Source of the DNA: Thalassobacillus sp043497085
GTDB lineage: Bacteria; Bacillota; Bacilli; Bacillales; Halobacillaceae
NCBI GenBank assembly: GCA_043497085.1
Contig: JBIEKI010000026.1
Length of the DNA stretch: 35,231 nt
Strand: one strand, 5' to 3'
Part shown: one piece after another, positions 1-7,273 of the stretch
Position numbering within the stretch: position 1 is the first letter of the stretch
Layout of the letters: each line of letters starts with the position of its first letter
Translations under genes and position numbers: made by a program
The notes under the pieces: generated by a model
Database searches by the model: none
Told to the model about the DNA's origin: nothing
Seen by the model: only the letters and a program-made list of their open reading frames with translations

Positions 1-3
1 ATT

Positions 4-120
4 TGGGCAGGGAAACGATGAGACTCCTACGGGAGAGGCAAGGCTGACGAGGCCCCGCAGGGCGAAGCCCGAGGAGACTTGTCGTCTTCCCCGTGGAAAG
101 GGAATCGTTTCCCAGCCCCA
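4..120. repeat. Palindromic intergenic repeat, copy A
   Basis: The outer arms are complementary: GGGAAACGAT at 10-19 pairs with ATCGTTTCCC at 104-113, and TGGG at 4-7 pairs with CCCA at 117-120. Inside are further GC-rich blocks (GAGACTCCTACGGG; GCAGGGCGAAGCCC). The same arms and the GAGACTCC block recur at 20729-20898 (opposite orientation) and 21037-21155. It has no coding potential. It looks like the hairpin repeats scattered between genes in many Bacillaceae; the family name is not known to me. The window may start close to its left end. Confidence 0.75.
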
Positions 121-143
121 CTTTTCCAGTATCAACAATAATG

Positions 144-200
144 AAAAAAAAGGCTGCCCCTATAAGTCTCTTATAGACTTATGGGACAGCCCCATTTTTT
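144..200 (+). terminator. Bidirectional intrinsic terminator
   Basis: A long GC-rich hairpin (GGCTG at 152 pairing with CAGCC near 191, with the inner arms ATAAGTCT and AGACTTAT) is followed by T6 at 195-200 and preceded by A8 at 144-151, so it can work in both directions. It probably ends a gene upstream of the window. Confidence 0.8.
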
Positions 201-218
201 GTTCAGATAATAAAAAGG

Positions 219-248
219 TTGACACAATTTCCACCCTCATCGTATACT
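219..248 (+). promoter_or_regulatory. SigA-type promoter of the ABC importer operon
   Basis: TTGACA (219-224) and TATACT (243-248) are separated by 18 bases. It sits about 60 bases before the first importer gene, just after a terminator. The short leader leaves no room for a riboswitch, so no thiamine or SAM riboswitch clue to the substrate is available. Confidence 0.7.
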
Positions 249-310
249 CTATATTAAATCTTAATTCCGACTATTTTCATTGGAATAATTATATAAGGGT
301 GAGTGGAGCA

Positions 311-1090
311 ATGTTTTTACAAATGAACGAGGTGGCAAAAAGGTTTGCTGACCATGAGGTTTTTTCTGGCATCAATGTATCTATCGAAAAAAATCAATTT
401 GTCTCTATCCTTGGGCCATCAGGGTGTGGGAAGTCCACTTTACTCTCTATGATAGCGGGTCTAGAGGATGTGACAGAGGGTTCGCTCAGTCTTGGGGGAG
501 AAAAAATCCTTCATCCTGGAACTGACCGAGGCATGGTTTTCCAGCAGCCGGCTTTATTCCCTTGGCTAACGGTGAAGGATAATGTAACTTTTCCGTTGAA
601 AGCTAACCACTCCAAACATGAGAAGGAGCAAATCGCTGCTAACTACTTAAAAATGGTACATCTAACGCGCTTCAAGGATGCCTATCCTCATGAATTATCA
701 GGAGGAATGCAACAGCGAGTCGCTATTGCAAGGGCATTGGTAATGGATCCGAAAGTGTTATTGATGGATGAACCATTTGGAGCCCTGGATGAACAGACGC
801 GACACATCCTTCATGATGAACTGATGAAAATTTTTGAAGAAACGAAAAAAACGATTTTGTTCGTTACTCATAGTATTCAGGAAGCCATCAAACTATCGGA
901 TCGCGTCATCGTCATGGGAACCCGTCCAGGCAAAATCATTGCTGACTTTTCAATCGACATTGATCGCCCTAGAGAACGTGACGATACACAAGTGATTGAA
1001 ATGGAAAAAAAGATTATGGGACTGTTAGAAGATGAAATCAAAAAAGTGATGAAGGAAGAATTGGATTATGAAACCAAGCATTTGGGTTAA
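311..1090 (+). CDS. ABC transporter ATP-binding protein (nitrate/sulfonate/taurine type)
   Basis: Cytoplasmic ATPase that powers import through the permease encoded next. The protein shows Walker A GPSGCGKST, the Q-loop region VFQQPALFPW, the signature LSGGMQQR, Walker B VLLMDEPF and the switch-loop His in VTHS; the order and the ~260-residue length are those of the SsuB/TauB/NrtD family. I chose ATG 311 because GGTGAG at 298-303 is at good distance; an in-frame GTG at 299 has no suitably spaced site. It is first in a three-gene operon and its end overlaps the permease gene by 23 bases, which suggests translational coupling. Substrate is not determinable from the ATPase; aliphatic sulfonate, nitrate or a thiamine precursor are the usual options. 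Confidence 0.9.
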   Translation: MFLQMNEVAKRFADHEVFSGINVSIEKNQFVSILGPSGCGKSTLLSMIAGLEDVTEGSLSLGGEKILHPGTDRGMVFQQPALFPWLTVKDNVTFPLKANHSKHEKEQIAANYLKMVHLTRFKDAYPHELSGGMQQRVAIARALVMDPKVLLMDEPFGALDEQTRHILHDELMKIFEETKKTILFVTHSIQEAIKLSDRVIVMGTRPGKIIADFSIDIDRPRERDDTQVIEMEKKIMGLLEDEIKKVMKEELDYETKHLG

Positions 1091-1829
1091 ACGAATTGCA
1101 TTCATTATCGTTTTATTAGCAATTTGGCAAGGCGTCTACATGTCAGGTTATTTTCCGGCTATTCAGTTCCCACCACCGACGAAGGTATTTCAAGCATTAG
1201 TCGATGGATTTGCTGACGGCACGTTAGTTGAGGCTTTACTGGCAAGTTTCAAACATCTATTGATCGGACTTGCGCTTGCAATCACCCTTGGAACGTTGAT
1301 CGGTGTCCTGCTCGGAAAGTCACGTCAGGCGGATGAAACCGCTGGGATGTATTTAATAGCGATGCAGAGTATTCCAAGTATCGTATGGGTTCCACTTGCA
1401 ATCATGTTGATTGGTTTAAATGAAACAGCAGTAATATTTGTAGTCGTATTAGGTGGAACATTCGTGATGGCATTGAATGTCAGGACCGCCATTCATAGCG
1501 TGCCCCCTGAATTCATCAAGGCGGCAAGAACAATGGGGTCCAAAGGTCTTCCTTTATTTTTTAAAGTGGAAGTACCTGCAAGCCTTCCTTATTACATGAG
1601 CGGAATCCGCTTAGCATGGGCATTCAGCTGGAGGGCATTGATGGCAGGTGAATTACTTAGTAATGGCCCTGGCCTTGGGTATTCACTAAGGTTTGCGATG
1701 GATTTCGCGCAGATGGAATTGGTCATTGGAATCATCATTATCGTCGGTGTCATCGGATCGGTAGTTGATCAGCTGGTTTTCTCTAAATTGGAGAAAAAAG
1801 TGATGAGACGATGGGGTTTATTAAAATAA
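1068..1829 (+). CDS. ABC transporter permease (SsuC/TauC-like)
   Basis: Integral membrane subunit forming the translocation path, expected to act as a homodimer with two copies of the ATPase encoded upstream. It begins with a hydrophobic segment (residues ~8-28) and has about six membrane segments. The cytoplasmic EAA loop that docks on the ATPase is visible around residues 145-175 (EFIKAARTMGSKG followed by hydrophobic residues). The 253-residue length is normal for the family. The start lies inside the 3' end of the ATPase gene with GGAAGAA as a possible ribosome site. The lipoprotein gene follows after 18 bases with a strong site (AGAGGTGGAG). Confidence 0.9.
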   Translation: MKPSIWVKRIAFIIVLLAIWQGVYMSGYFPAIQFPPPTKVFQALVDGFADGTLVEALLASFKHLLIGLALAITLGTLIGVLLGKSRQADETAGMYLIAMQSIPSIVWVPLAIMLIGLNETAVIFVVVLGGTFVMALNVRTAIHSVPPEFIKAARTMGSKGLPLFFKVEVPASLPYYMSGIRLAWAFSWRALMAGELLSNGPGLGYSLRFAMDFAQMELVIGIIIIVGVIGSVVDQLVFSKLEKKVMRRWGLLK

Positions 1830-1847
1830 TCAGAGAGGTGGAGAAAT

Positions 1848-2849
1848 ATGAAAAGGTGGTTGTCTTTGTTTTCAGTCGTCGTATTAGGGTTACTTTTGAC
1901 CGCTTGCGGCTCTAGTGATTCAGCATCAGGGAGCAGTAGCGGGGATAAAATTGTCATTGGTTATTTTCCGAACATCAATCATGTAGCAGGAATGGTAGCT
2001 GAAGAAAAGGAACTGTATGAGAAAACACTTCCAGATGGTACGGAAGTCGAATATAAATACTTCCCGGATGGATCTGCTTTCATGACCGCTTTGGAAACTG
2101 GGGAAATACAAGGAGGACTCGTGGGACCAGGTCCTGCGATGAACCATTATATGAGCGGGGCAGAAATCAATATCGTAGCTGCTGGATCTACTGGGGGCAC
2201 TGTTATCATGGCACGTAATGATTCTGGCATTGATTCACCAGAACAATTGAAAAACACGACATTTGCATCTCCACGTGTTGGTTGTACGCATGACGTCCAG
2301 TTCGAGGCGTTGATGATGCGTGAATACGGACTTAAATCAGACCGTCTTAAAGGTGAAATGAAACATGTTACCGGCAAGCCAGCTACGTATTCCCAATTGT
2401 TTGCCAGTAAACGAATTGATGTAGCAACAGTTCCAGAACCATGGGCATCAAAGATAGAGGAAGAAGGGCATGGGAAAGTATTGATTGATACCAACGAAGT
2501 GGCATTTGGTGAGACATTGCCGGCTGCTGTATTCGTTACTTCCAATGAGTTAGTCGAAAATGACTCCGACTTGGTACAGAACCTGGTGGACGCCCACAAA
2601 GAGGCTACTACGTTCATTCAAGATAATCCAGAAGAGGCAAAAGAAATTGCTGCCAACAAAATCAAGGATATCACCGATCAGGAATTGTCAGAATCAGTGA
2701 TCGACAGCTCCTGGGAACGTATCGATTTCACCTACAATGTGAAGCTGGAAGACCTTCAATCATTCGCAAATGCTTCTTATGAGTTGCAATTTTTAAAAGA
2801 AAAGCCTGATTTAAGTGGCTTAGTCGATACCACATTTATTGAAGAATAA
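1848..2849 (+). CDS. ABC transporter substrate-binding lipoprotein (SsuA/NrtA/TauA class)
   Basis: Extracytoplasmic receptor that delivers substrate to the permease. A signal peptide ends in the lipobox LLTAC with the lipidated Cys at residue 20, followed by a Ser/Gly-rich linker. The mature part begins KIVIGYFPNINHVAG and has the NMT1/SBP_bac_3-like pattern of the nitrate/sulfonate/taurine receptors, including a segment with VPEPWAS near residue 197, typical of these proteins. There is one Cys in the mature domain (VGCTHDV). It is the last gene of the operon and is followed directly by a terminator. Which small anion or precursor it binds cannot be told from sequence alone. Confidence 0.88.
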   Translation: MKRWLSLFSVVVLGLLLTACGSSDSASGSSSGDKIVIGYFPNINHVAGMVAEEKELYEKTLPDGTEVEYKYFPDGSAFMTALETGEIQGGLVGPGPAMNHYMSGAEINIVAAGSTGGTVIMARNDSGIDSPEQLKNTTFASPRVGCTHDVQFEALMMREYGLKSDRLKGEMKHVTGKPATYSQLFASKRIDVATVPEPWASKIEEEGHGKVLIDTNEVAFGETLPAAVFVTSNELVENDSDLVQNLVDAHKEATTFIQDNPEEAKEIAANKIKDITDQELSESVIDSSWERIDFTYNVKLEDLQSFANASYELQFLKEKPDLSGLVDTTFIEE

Positions 2850-2852
2850 AAA

Positions 2853-2880
2853 GGCAAGGAGCTTTTCCCTTGCTTTTTTT
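2853..2880 (+). terminator. Intrinsic terminator of the ABC operon
   Basis: GCAAGG and CCTTGC form a stem with a short loop, followed by T7; it starts 4 bases after the stop codon of the lipoprotein gene. Confidence 0.85.
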
Positions 2881-2962
2881 GTAGTTGCATATAGCCAAGT
2901 ATCATAAAATTAGCAATAAGTTTTCCGATTCAGGTGACACTAATGGCAAAGGAGGTCATCTG

Positions 2963-3601
2963 ATGAAGATTAAGAACATATATAGTGTTTTAGCGTTTAT
3001 GCTTCTTTTTGTTGGATTTACTGCCAGTGTCCAAGCGGAAGAAGGCCTAATTTATGAAATGAAAAACGTCGATGAAGTGGAAAATCGTTGGGAAATCCAC
3101 TTTCAATATGCAGAGTTCACAGGGCTGGAAGATAAAGCATTTCAGCAGAAGTTGAACAAGATGATCGAGGAAAAAGTCGCACGGTATATCCAAACCGTAA
3201 AAGAACAAGCGGACGATAATAAAGGAATGCCCATTCGCTTATATGGAGAGACAAAAGTATTGGTGGATAATAACTTTTATTCTGTTTTGATGACGTCCAG
3301 CCTTTCGAGAGGAAACACATTCAGTGGCGACGTCGAATCATTCAACTTCTATAATCAAAAAGATACACAGCTCGCCACTCTAATGGATATTATGGATTTG
3401 GATAAAATTGATGCGGAAGTGAAAAAACAAATTAGTTCCAAGCCTGATGTTTACTTCGTTGAGGAATTCAAACATGTGCGCCCGGATACAGCATTCTACC
3501 TGCAAGGGGAGGAACTAGTGTTGATTTTCAACAAATATGAAATAGCTCCAGGAGTTTATGGAACTTCAGAAATTAAAATACCAATCAATCATCGATATTA
3601 A
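2963..3601 (+). CDS. Secreted DUF3298-type protein
   Basis: Residues 1-26 form a signal peptide ending in SVQA; the mature protein is expected outside the membrane. The C-terminal half resembles the DUF3298 module of RsiV and PdaC: a segment FYLQGEELVLIFNKYEIAPGV near residue 175 is typical, and the protein ends soon after a short beta strand (IKIPI). There is no deacetylase catalytic domain and no transmembrane anchor, so it is the extracytoplasmic module alone. ATG 2963 is preceded by an excellent ribosome site (AAAGGAGGTCATC), so a longer upstream reading is not used. Its molecular function is unknown; the related domain in RsiV binds lysozyme, but I cannot extend that to this protein. Confidence 0.75.
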   Translation: MKIKNIYSVLAFMLLFVGFTASVQAEEGLIYEMKNVDEVENRWEIHFQYAEFTGLEDKAFQQKLNKMIEEKVARYIQTVKEQADDNKGMPIRLYGETKVLVDNNFYSVLMTSSLSRGNTFSGDVESFNFYNQKDTQLATLMDIMDLDKIDAEVKKQISSKPDVYFVEEFKHVRPDTAFYLQGEELVLIFNKYEIAPGVYGTSEIKIPINHRY

Positions 3602-3604
3602 AAC

Positions 3605-3640
3605 AAAAAAATGCCGCTAATCCATATGGAGCAGCGGCCA
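3605..3640 (-). terminator. Terminator, mainly for minus-strand transcripts
   Basis: GCCGCT pairs with AGCGGC around a loop. The run of seven A on the left is T7 when read on the minus strand, so it would stop transcripts coming from yfhE. On the plus strand, after the DUF3298 gene, no T-run follows. Confidence 0.6.
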
Positions 3641-3720
3641 ATCTGATTGTCTAATTGATTCATTTTCAGGGGAGGAATCAATACATTCAGTATTTTTAAG
3701 ACAATCACTTATAAACAGTA

Positions 3721-3882
3721 TTGTCCACATCCCAAACCTTTTATACATAAGTACTGACAAAATTATCAACATTATCCACACCCATTGTGGATTTGTTTAC
3801 CAACACTTTATTAACAATGGGGGAGGTCAATAACACAAGGTTGTAAACGGTTTATTCACAATAGGTAAAAAAATGTGGATAA
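3721..3882. promoter_or_regulatory. Cluster of DnaA boxes in a gene-free stretch
   Basis: Three sites match TTATNCACA exactly: 3772-3780 (TTATCCACA), 3852-3860 (TTATTCACA) and 3874-3882 (TGTGGATAA, reverse strand). Four more differ at one base: 3721-3729, 3741-3749, 3763-3771 and 3808-3816. Three of the sites are packed within 18 bases of each other. No gene was found between 3602 and 3947. There is no dnaA or dnaN here, so this is more likely a DnaA-binding (titration or regulatory) cluster, as known elsewhere in B. subtilis, than the chromosome origin. Confidence 0.65.
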
Positions 3883-3947
3883 CTTTTGCCTGCAAGGTTT
3901 GTTCTGCGGCTTTGTTAGGTATATACCCTCTTTAAATTTTTATAATC

Positions 3948-4070
3948 CTAAGATTTTCGGGAACGTTTAAAAATTTTGTCTGCTTGTTTAAAATCTCTTC
4001 CATACAACACTTCCTGGGTCTTTGAAAGTGCACCTTTTGAAGCTTTTGTTTGTCCCTGCTTTGCTTTCAT
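3948..4070 (-). CDS. yfhE: YfhE family small protein
   Basis: A 40-residue basic protein with a very strong ribosome site (AAGGAGG, 8 bases before ATG). The core reads LSKTQEVLYGRDFKQAD, which matches my memory of the YfhE family of Bacillaceae (a ~36-residue protein encoded just before yfhF in B. subtilis). The N-terminus is Lys/Gln/Thr-rich and the C-terminus is KRSRKS. There is no membrane segment. The function is unknown; in B. subtilis the gene sits in the same neighbourhood. Its transcript would end in the hairpin at 3605-3640 after passing through the DnaA-box cluster. Confidence 0.75.
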   Translation of the reverse strand: MKAKQGQTKASKGALSKTQEVLYGRDFKQADKIFKRSRKS

Positions 4071-4121
4071 GGAAAAAACCTCCTTCTTTTCCTACAGCTT
4101 GTCCAAACCCCGGCCAACTAT

Positions 4122-4158
4122 ACAAAAAAGCTTAAGCGCAGGATAAGCGCTTAAGCTT
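4122..4158 (-). terminator. Terminator overlapping the end of the GNAT gene
   Basis: A perfect 12-bp stem (AAGCTTAAGCGC at 4128-4139 with GCGCTTAAGCTT at 4147-4158) with a 7-base loop is followed on the minus strand by T6. The stop codon (4151-4153) and the last codons of the acetyltransferase gene lie in the 5' arm. Confidence 0.85.
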
Positions 4159-4699
4159 CCAAAGCCTCTTCAGACTCTTGTGCCCTGTAGTAGTGAAAGA
4201 GGTATTGTTCCCTCGTAATCGCAAAAAGATCATAGACATCTTCTTTTTCATTGATTCGCTTCCATATATCCGGATAGTCGGTATTTGCATGCGACACATA
4301 AGGAAGTTTTAATGCAGCTTTCATAGAGCGTGGATTATTACGGCGAATTTTCATGAAAATCGCTTCGATATCCAGCTGGAAGAAAAGCTCCTCAAAAAAT
4401 GCTTCCTTGGCAGGACGGTTATAGCCTTTTCCGAAATACGGCTGGCCGATCCACGTGGCTAAAAACCCTTTATTATCGGTGATATCAAACAAATTGATTG
4501 TACCAATCGGCTGGTTCCATTCATCCATAATCGTGCGGGAAATGAGTTCCCCTTGTTCTTCCGCTTCCATCGTCTGCCTGGTCAAGAAGTAAAATTCATC
4601 GCTGGAGTAGGCTTTATGACGGACGTAGGGGAAGACTTCCGGGTGGATCATCAACTCGAACAAAACAGGGGCATCATGCAAATCGCGTTTTTTTAACAT
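4151..4699 (-). CDS. GNAT family N-acetyltransferase
   Basis: A 182-residue protein of the GNAT fold (RimJ/RimL-like branch) that would transfer an acetyl group from acetyl-CoA to an unknown amine. Visible pieces are an N-terminal strand-helix unit (LKKRDLHDAPVLFELMIHPEVFPYV), a central strand GTINLFDITDN, and motif A as QPYFGKGYNRPAKEAFFEELF, where the usual Q/RxxGxG/A is QPYFGKGYN, a loosened form. A later segment, RRNNPRSMKAALKL, fits motif B (usually N-x-x-S). The C-terminus is acidic (ESEEALEA). The ATG follows AAGGAGGG by six T, and both are part of a terminator hairpin, so expression is probably controlled by the leader at 4700-4900. Confidence 0.8.
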   Translation of the reverse strand: MLKKRDLHDAPVLFELMIHPEVFPYVRHKAYSSDEFYFLTRQTMEAEEQGELISRTIMDEWNQPIGTINLFDITDNKGFLATWIGQPYFGKGYNRPAKEAFFEELFFQLDIEAIFMKIRRNNPRSMKAALKLPYVSHANTDYPDIWKRINEKEDVYDLFAITREQYLFHYYRAQESEEALEA

Positions 4700-4704
4700 A
4701 AAAA

Positions 4705-4729
4705 ACCCTCCTTATCTTTAAAAGGAGGG
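4705..4729 (-). terminator. Terminator/anti-Shine-Dalgarno hairpin before the GNAT start codon
   Basis: An 8-bp perfect GC-rich stem (4729-4722 with 4713-4706) is followed by T6 ending one base before the ATG at 4699. The 3' arm AAGGAGGG is also the ribosome binding site, so the same hairpin can stop transcription or hide the start. Confidence 0.8.
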
Positions 4730-4800
4730 CAGTCGGGTCGTGTGGAAGGAAACTGCTGTGGACGCGACCACCCTCGAATTTTTATCAATTGCTCACAAAA

Positions 4801-4867
4801 ATCCGGGGTGGGAATCGAACCCACTAGAACCAGTCAAGCTGGTGGCGCACCATTTGCCTTCCCATAC
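4801..4867 (-). other. tRNA-like fold (degenerate; not a working tRNA)
   Basis: Acceptor strands GTATGGG/CCCGGAT pair with one mismatch and two G-U pairs. There is a D-arm-like unit with GG in its loop (4858-4844), an anticodon-like stem ACCAG/CTGGT with only five loop bases, and a perfect T-arm (4824-4808). There is no CCA end; T's follow. It lies in the leader of the GNAT gene, so it may be an old tRNA turned into a regulatory domain or a chance resemblance. Confidence 0.45.
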
Positions 4868-5012
4868 TCCGCTCTATGAAAAATCTAAGATTTTTTCAGA
4901 TCGTTGAATTTATCATAAGCGATTTTTCTGGAAAAATAAATAGGCATTTGAATAATTTATTTCAGGATTTTAACGACATGAAATGACAACTTTCGACACA
5001 CAAAATAAGCGG

Positions 5013-6134
5013 TTATTTTTTATAAATAATTTCTCCATTTACCATCGTCCATAATGGTTTCGACATGAATTCGAACGGGTGGCCATCCCAGAGAACGAGG
5101 TCAGCATCTTTCCCCGGTTCGATAGACCCCACACGGCCTTCTACACCGAGGTTCCTGGCAGGAATGATGGTAATTCCTTGTAACGCTTTTTCAATATCTA
5201 ATCCTTCCCTGGCAGCGAGTGCCGCGCAAATATTTAAGTATTGGATGGGAGTATAAGGGTGGTCTGTGGTGATCGACACTTGAATTCCGTGCCTGGTCAG
5301 TTTGTGATAAGTTTCCCAAGTTTTATTTTTTAACTCAATTTTTGATCTCCGGGTGAAAGTAGGCCCTACAGATACTTGGAGATTCCGACCTTCCAGTTCT
5401 TCAGCGATCAAGTGTCCTTCTGTGCAGTGCTCGATGCGAAGGTCGAGATTGAATTCATCTGCAAACCTGATGGCACTAAGGATATCATCAGCCCGGTGCG
5501 CGTGGATGCGAACCGGGATTTCACGTTTCAACGCCCTCACAATTGGCTGCACCCTTAAGTCATCAGGATTATCCGCATGCCAGGCATGATAAAACTTTTC
5601 CCGCAGCATTCCCATAATCCCAAGACGTGTAATCGAATCATTACGCGAAGTGGAATGGACCCGTTTCGGGTTTTCCCCAAGTGCCAGCTTCAATCCAGCA
5701 GTATCCCGAAGCAGCATGCTGGAGATATTTTTGCCTGTATTTTTAATCACAGAAGTCATCCCGCCTATGATATTTGCGCTTCCGGGCATGATGTGCGCGG
5801 TAGTGACACCTGCACGGATAGCGTCGCCGAAGGCAGGATCCAGGGGGTGAGCTCCGTCCATAGCTCTCAAATGTGGTGTCATGGCTTCAATCGTTTCATT
5901 GGCATCACTACCAGCCCAGCCTGTCCCTTCATCATATAATCCTAAATGGGTATGCACATCAATAAACCCTGGAAAAAGCAATTTATTCTGACCGTCAATG
6001 CTGTTGGCATTAGCAGGAGTGTCCACTTTGTTTCCAAAAGAGACGATTTTACCGTCTTTGAGTAATACTTGCCCGTTATCGATAGTTGGGGACGTGACAG
6101 GATGGATCGTTACATTCGTAATCACTGTATCCAT
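5013..6134 (-). CDS. Amidohydrolase (imidazolonepropionase-like)
   Basis: A 373-residue metal-dependent hydrolase of the amidohydrolase superfamily, probably cytoplasmic. The N-terminal beta domain leads to the metal motif DVHTH (His61, His63), followed by IHAHRADD, IEHCTEGH and the late TDHP, which supply the other His/Asp ligands. The C-terminal segment GSIEPGKDADLVLWDG is the hallmark closing motif. The substrate is unknown; the length and motifs resemble the group annotated as imidazolonepropionase-like, but no hut genes are near, so histidine degradation is not supported. The ATG is preceded by AAAGG at moderate distance. It lies upstream of the GNAT leader on the same strand, and no clear terminator separates them, so read-through is possible. 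Confidence 0.8.
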   Translation of the reverse strand: MDTVITNVTIHPVTSPTIDNGQVLLKDGKIVSFGNKVDTPANANSIDGQNKLLFPGFIDVHTHLGLYDEGTGWAGSDANETIEAMTPHLRAMDGAHPLDPAFGDAIRAGVTTAHIMPGSANIIGGMTSVIKNTGKNISSMLLRDTAGLKLALGENPKRVHSTSRNDSITRLGIMGMLREKFYHAWHADNPDDLRVQPIVRALKREIPVRIHAHRADDILSAIRFADEFNLDLRIEHCTEGHLIAEELEGRNLQVSVGPTFTRRSKIELKNKTWETYHKLTRHGIQVSITTDHPYTPIQYLNICAALAAREGLDIEKALQGITIIPARNLGVEGRVGSIEPGKDADLVLWDGHPFEFMSKPLWTMVNGEIIYKK

Positions 6135-6214
6135 ATTCTTTCGTGCCTTTCTGCTATTTTATTTTTATTTAAGTTACAACTCTATTATATGCGAAAAATG
6201 GTTGGAAGAGTATG

Positions 6215-6254
6215 TAAAAAAGATTAGGGGGAAGCAGTACTTCCTCCTAATCTT
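6215..6254 (-). terminator. Terminator overlapping the end of yfhF
   Basis: A 15-bp stem with one mismatch (6254-6240 with 6234-6220) is followed by T6 on the minus strand. The stop codon TAG of the gene is inside the first arm. Confidence 0.8.
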
Positions 6255-7152
6255 TAAACACATCTTCCAAGGCCGGGGTCAATTCAGGGTATATGAAATC
6301 ATAACCGAGAGCGATGGCCTTTTTCGGAACGACATGCTGGCCATCGAGAAGAAGCGTGCTCATGTCACCCAGCGCGGTTCTGATAGCAAAAGCGGGCGCT
6401 GGAAGCCAGTGTGGACGACCAAGAACTTTACCAAGTGTTCGCCCAAAATCTTTATTTCTTTTCGGATTAGGAGCTGTGGCATTCATGGGGCCGACTACTT
6501 CCTTATTGCGGATTGCAAAGTCGATCATCCCTACGACATCGTCCACGTGGATCCAGGACAGCCATTGTTCTCCCGATCCTATTTTTCCGCCTGCCATCAT
6601 TTTATAAGGAATCGCCATCTTAGGTAGTGCTCCTTCTTCCCCCAAAATGATTCCAAACCTTAGAAATACAGTCCGGACGTCATGTTTGGCCGCCTGAGAA
6701 GCTCGTTTCTCCCATTCGGTTGTGACATTGGCCAGAAAACCACTTCCTGGCTTGGTTGTGTCCTCTGTAAAGGCCTCCGTCATGGAGTTTCCATAAAACC
6801 CTACTGCAGAAGCGTTGATAAGGACTTCCGGTTTTTTCTTTAGTTTACGAATCAAATCAACAATATTTTCGGTAGCTTTGATTCGGCTGTCCAGGATGCT
6901 ACGTTTTCTTTCCTCCGTCCATCTTCCGCTATTCAACGACTCTCCGGCTAAATTGACGATGGCATCAAGCTCTTTCAGTTGAGCTTCCGGAGCAAATTCA
7001 GGTTTGAGCCACCCAATATATTTGATGTTTTTCGTATCCTTATGTTTTTCCGGGCTGCGGGTCAATACATAAACGTCATGGCCTTCTAAAACAAAATGTC
7101 TGGTCAGTTTTTGTCCGACAAAACCTGTTCCGCCTGTAATTGCTATTTTCAT
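6247..7152 (-). CDS. yfhF: TIGR01777 family epimerase, YfhF
   Basis: NAD(P)-binding protein of the extended short-chain dehydrogenase fold, 301 residues. The Rossmann motif GGTGFVGQKL starts at residue 7. INASAVGFYG carries the family Tyr (YxxxK is altered, as usual in TIGR01777 proteins), and LGRPHWLPAPAFAIR near the C-terminus is a typical family segment. The substrate of this family is not established; a link to cell division inhibitor SulA in old annotations is not supported. It is transcribed away from recX, with 121 bases between the two start codons, as in B. subtilis (yfhF-recX). Ribosome site AAAGGAGGAAT precedes the ATG. Confidence 0.88.
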   Translation of the reverse strand: MKIAITGGTGFVGQKLTRHFVLEGHDVYVLTRSPEKHKDTKNIKYIGWLKPEFAPEAQLKELDAIVNLAGESLNSGRWTEERKRSILDSRIKATENIVDLIRKLKKKPEVLINASAVGFYGNSMTEAFTEDTTKPGSGFLANVTTEWEKRASQAAKHDVRTVFLRFGIILGEEGALPKMAIPYKMMAGGKIGSGEQWLSWIHVDDVVGMIDFAIRNKEVVGPMNATAPNPKRNKDFGRTLGKVLGRPHWLPAPAFAIRTALGDMSTLLLDGQHVVPKKAIALGYDFIYPELTPALEDVFKD

Positions 7153-7273
7153 ACTGTAATTCCTCCTTTAATGAGGTTTGATTAAAGTTTACTGTATATT
7201 TTGAAAAAAATCGATTCTTCCAAGTGTCCTATGGGAAGAGACTCATGCTAAAATAAAGCAAGAGGTGAGAGGT

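Larger units (their letters stand above)
4700..4900 (-). promoter_or_regulatory. Structured mRNA leader of the GNAT gene with tRNA-like and T-box-like parts
   Basis: Reading the minus strand, the 200 bases before the ATG contain in order: an A/T hairpin (4898-4877); a tRNA-like fold (4867-4801) with a D-arm-like stem GGC/GCC, a 5-bp stem with a 5-base loop, and a textbook T-arm (GTGGG, TTCGATT, CCCAC); an AGGGTGGTCGCG block (4774-4763) close to the T-box consensus AGGGTGGNACCGCG but missing ACC; a GGTCG/CGACC stem; and a terminator CCCTCCTT/AAGGAGGG plus T6 whose 3' arm is the Shine-Dalgarno site. GAGGG at 4775-4771 could pair instead with CCCTC at 4729-4725 and break the terminator. No protein-coding gene is seen here. 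The regulatory role is inferred. Confidence 0.6.

Noticed and set aside
299..311. GTG 299 as start of the ABC ATPase
   Set aside because: Only ATG 311 has a ribosome site (GGTGAG) at proper distance.
2147..2617. A 156-residue reading frame on the minus strand
   Set aside because: It is fully antisense to the substrate-binding lipoprotein gene, which has a lipobox and family motifs; no ribosome site or family was seen for the opposite strand.
3721..3882. Chromosomal origin of replication
   Set aside because: DnaA boxes are present, but no dnaA, dnaN, gidA or clear unwinding element lies nearby; the cluster fits a DnaA-binding site better.
4801..4867. A tRNA gene on the minus strand
   Set aside because: The T-arm is perfect, but the anticodon-like loop has five bases, the acceptor has a mismatch and two G-U pairs, base 8 is not U, and no CCA or room for it is evident. 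I report it only as a tRNA-like fold in a leader.
4700..4900. A canonical T-box leader
   Set aside because: AGGGTGGTCGCG lacks the ACC of AGGGTGGNACCGCG and no complete Stem I with specifier was found; the downstream gene is not an amino acid or tRNA synthetase gene.
5577..5939. A plus-strand reading frame of 120 residues
   Set aside because: It lies opposite the amidohydrolase gene, whose motifs are intact; no independent evidence.
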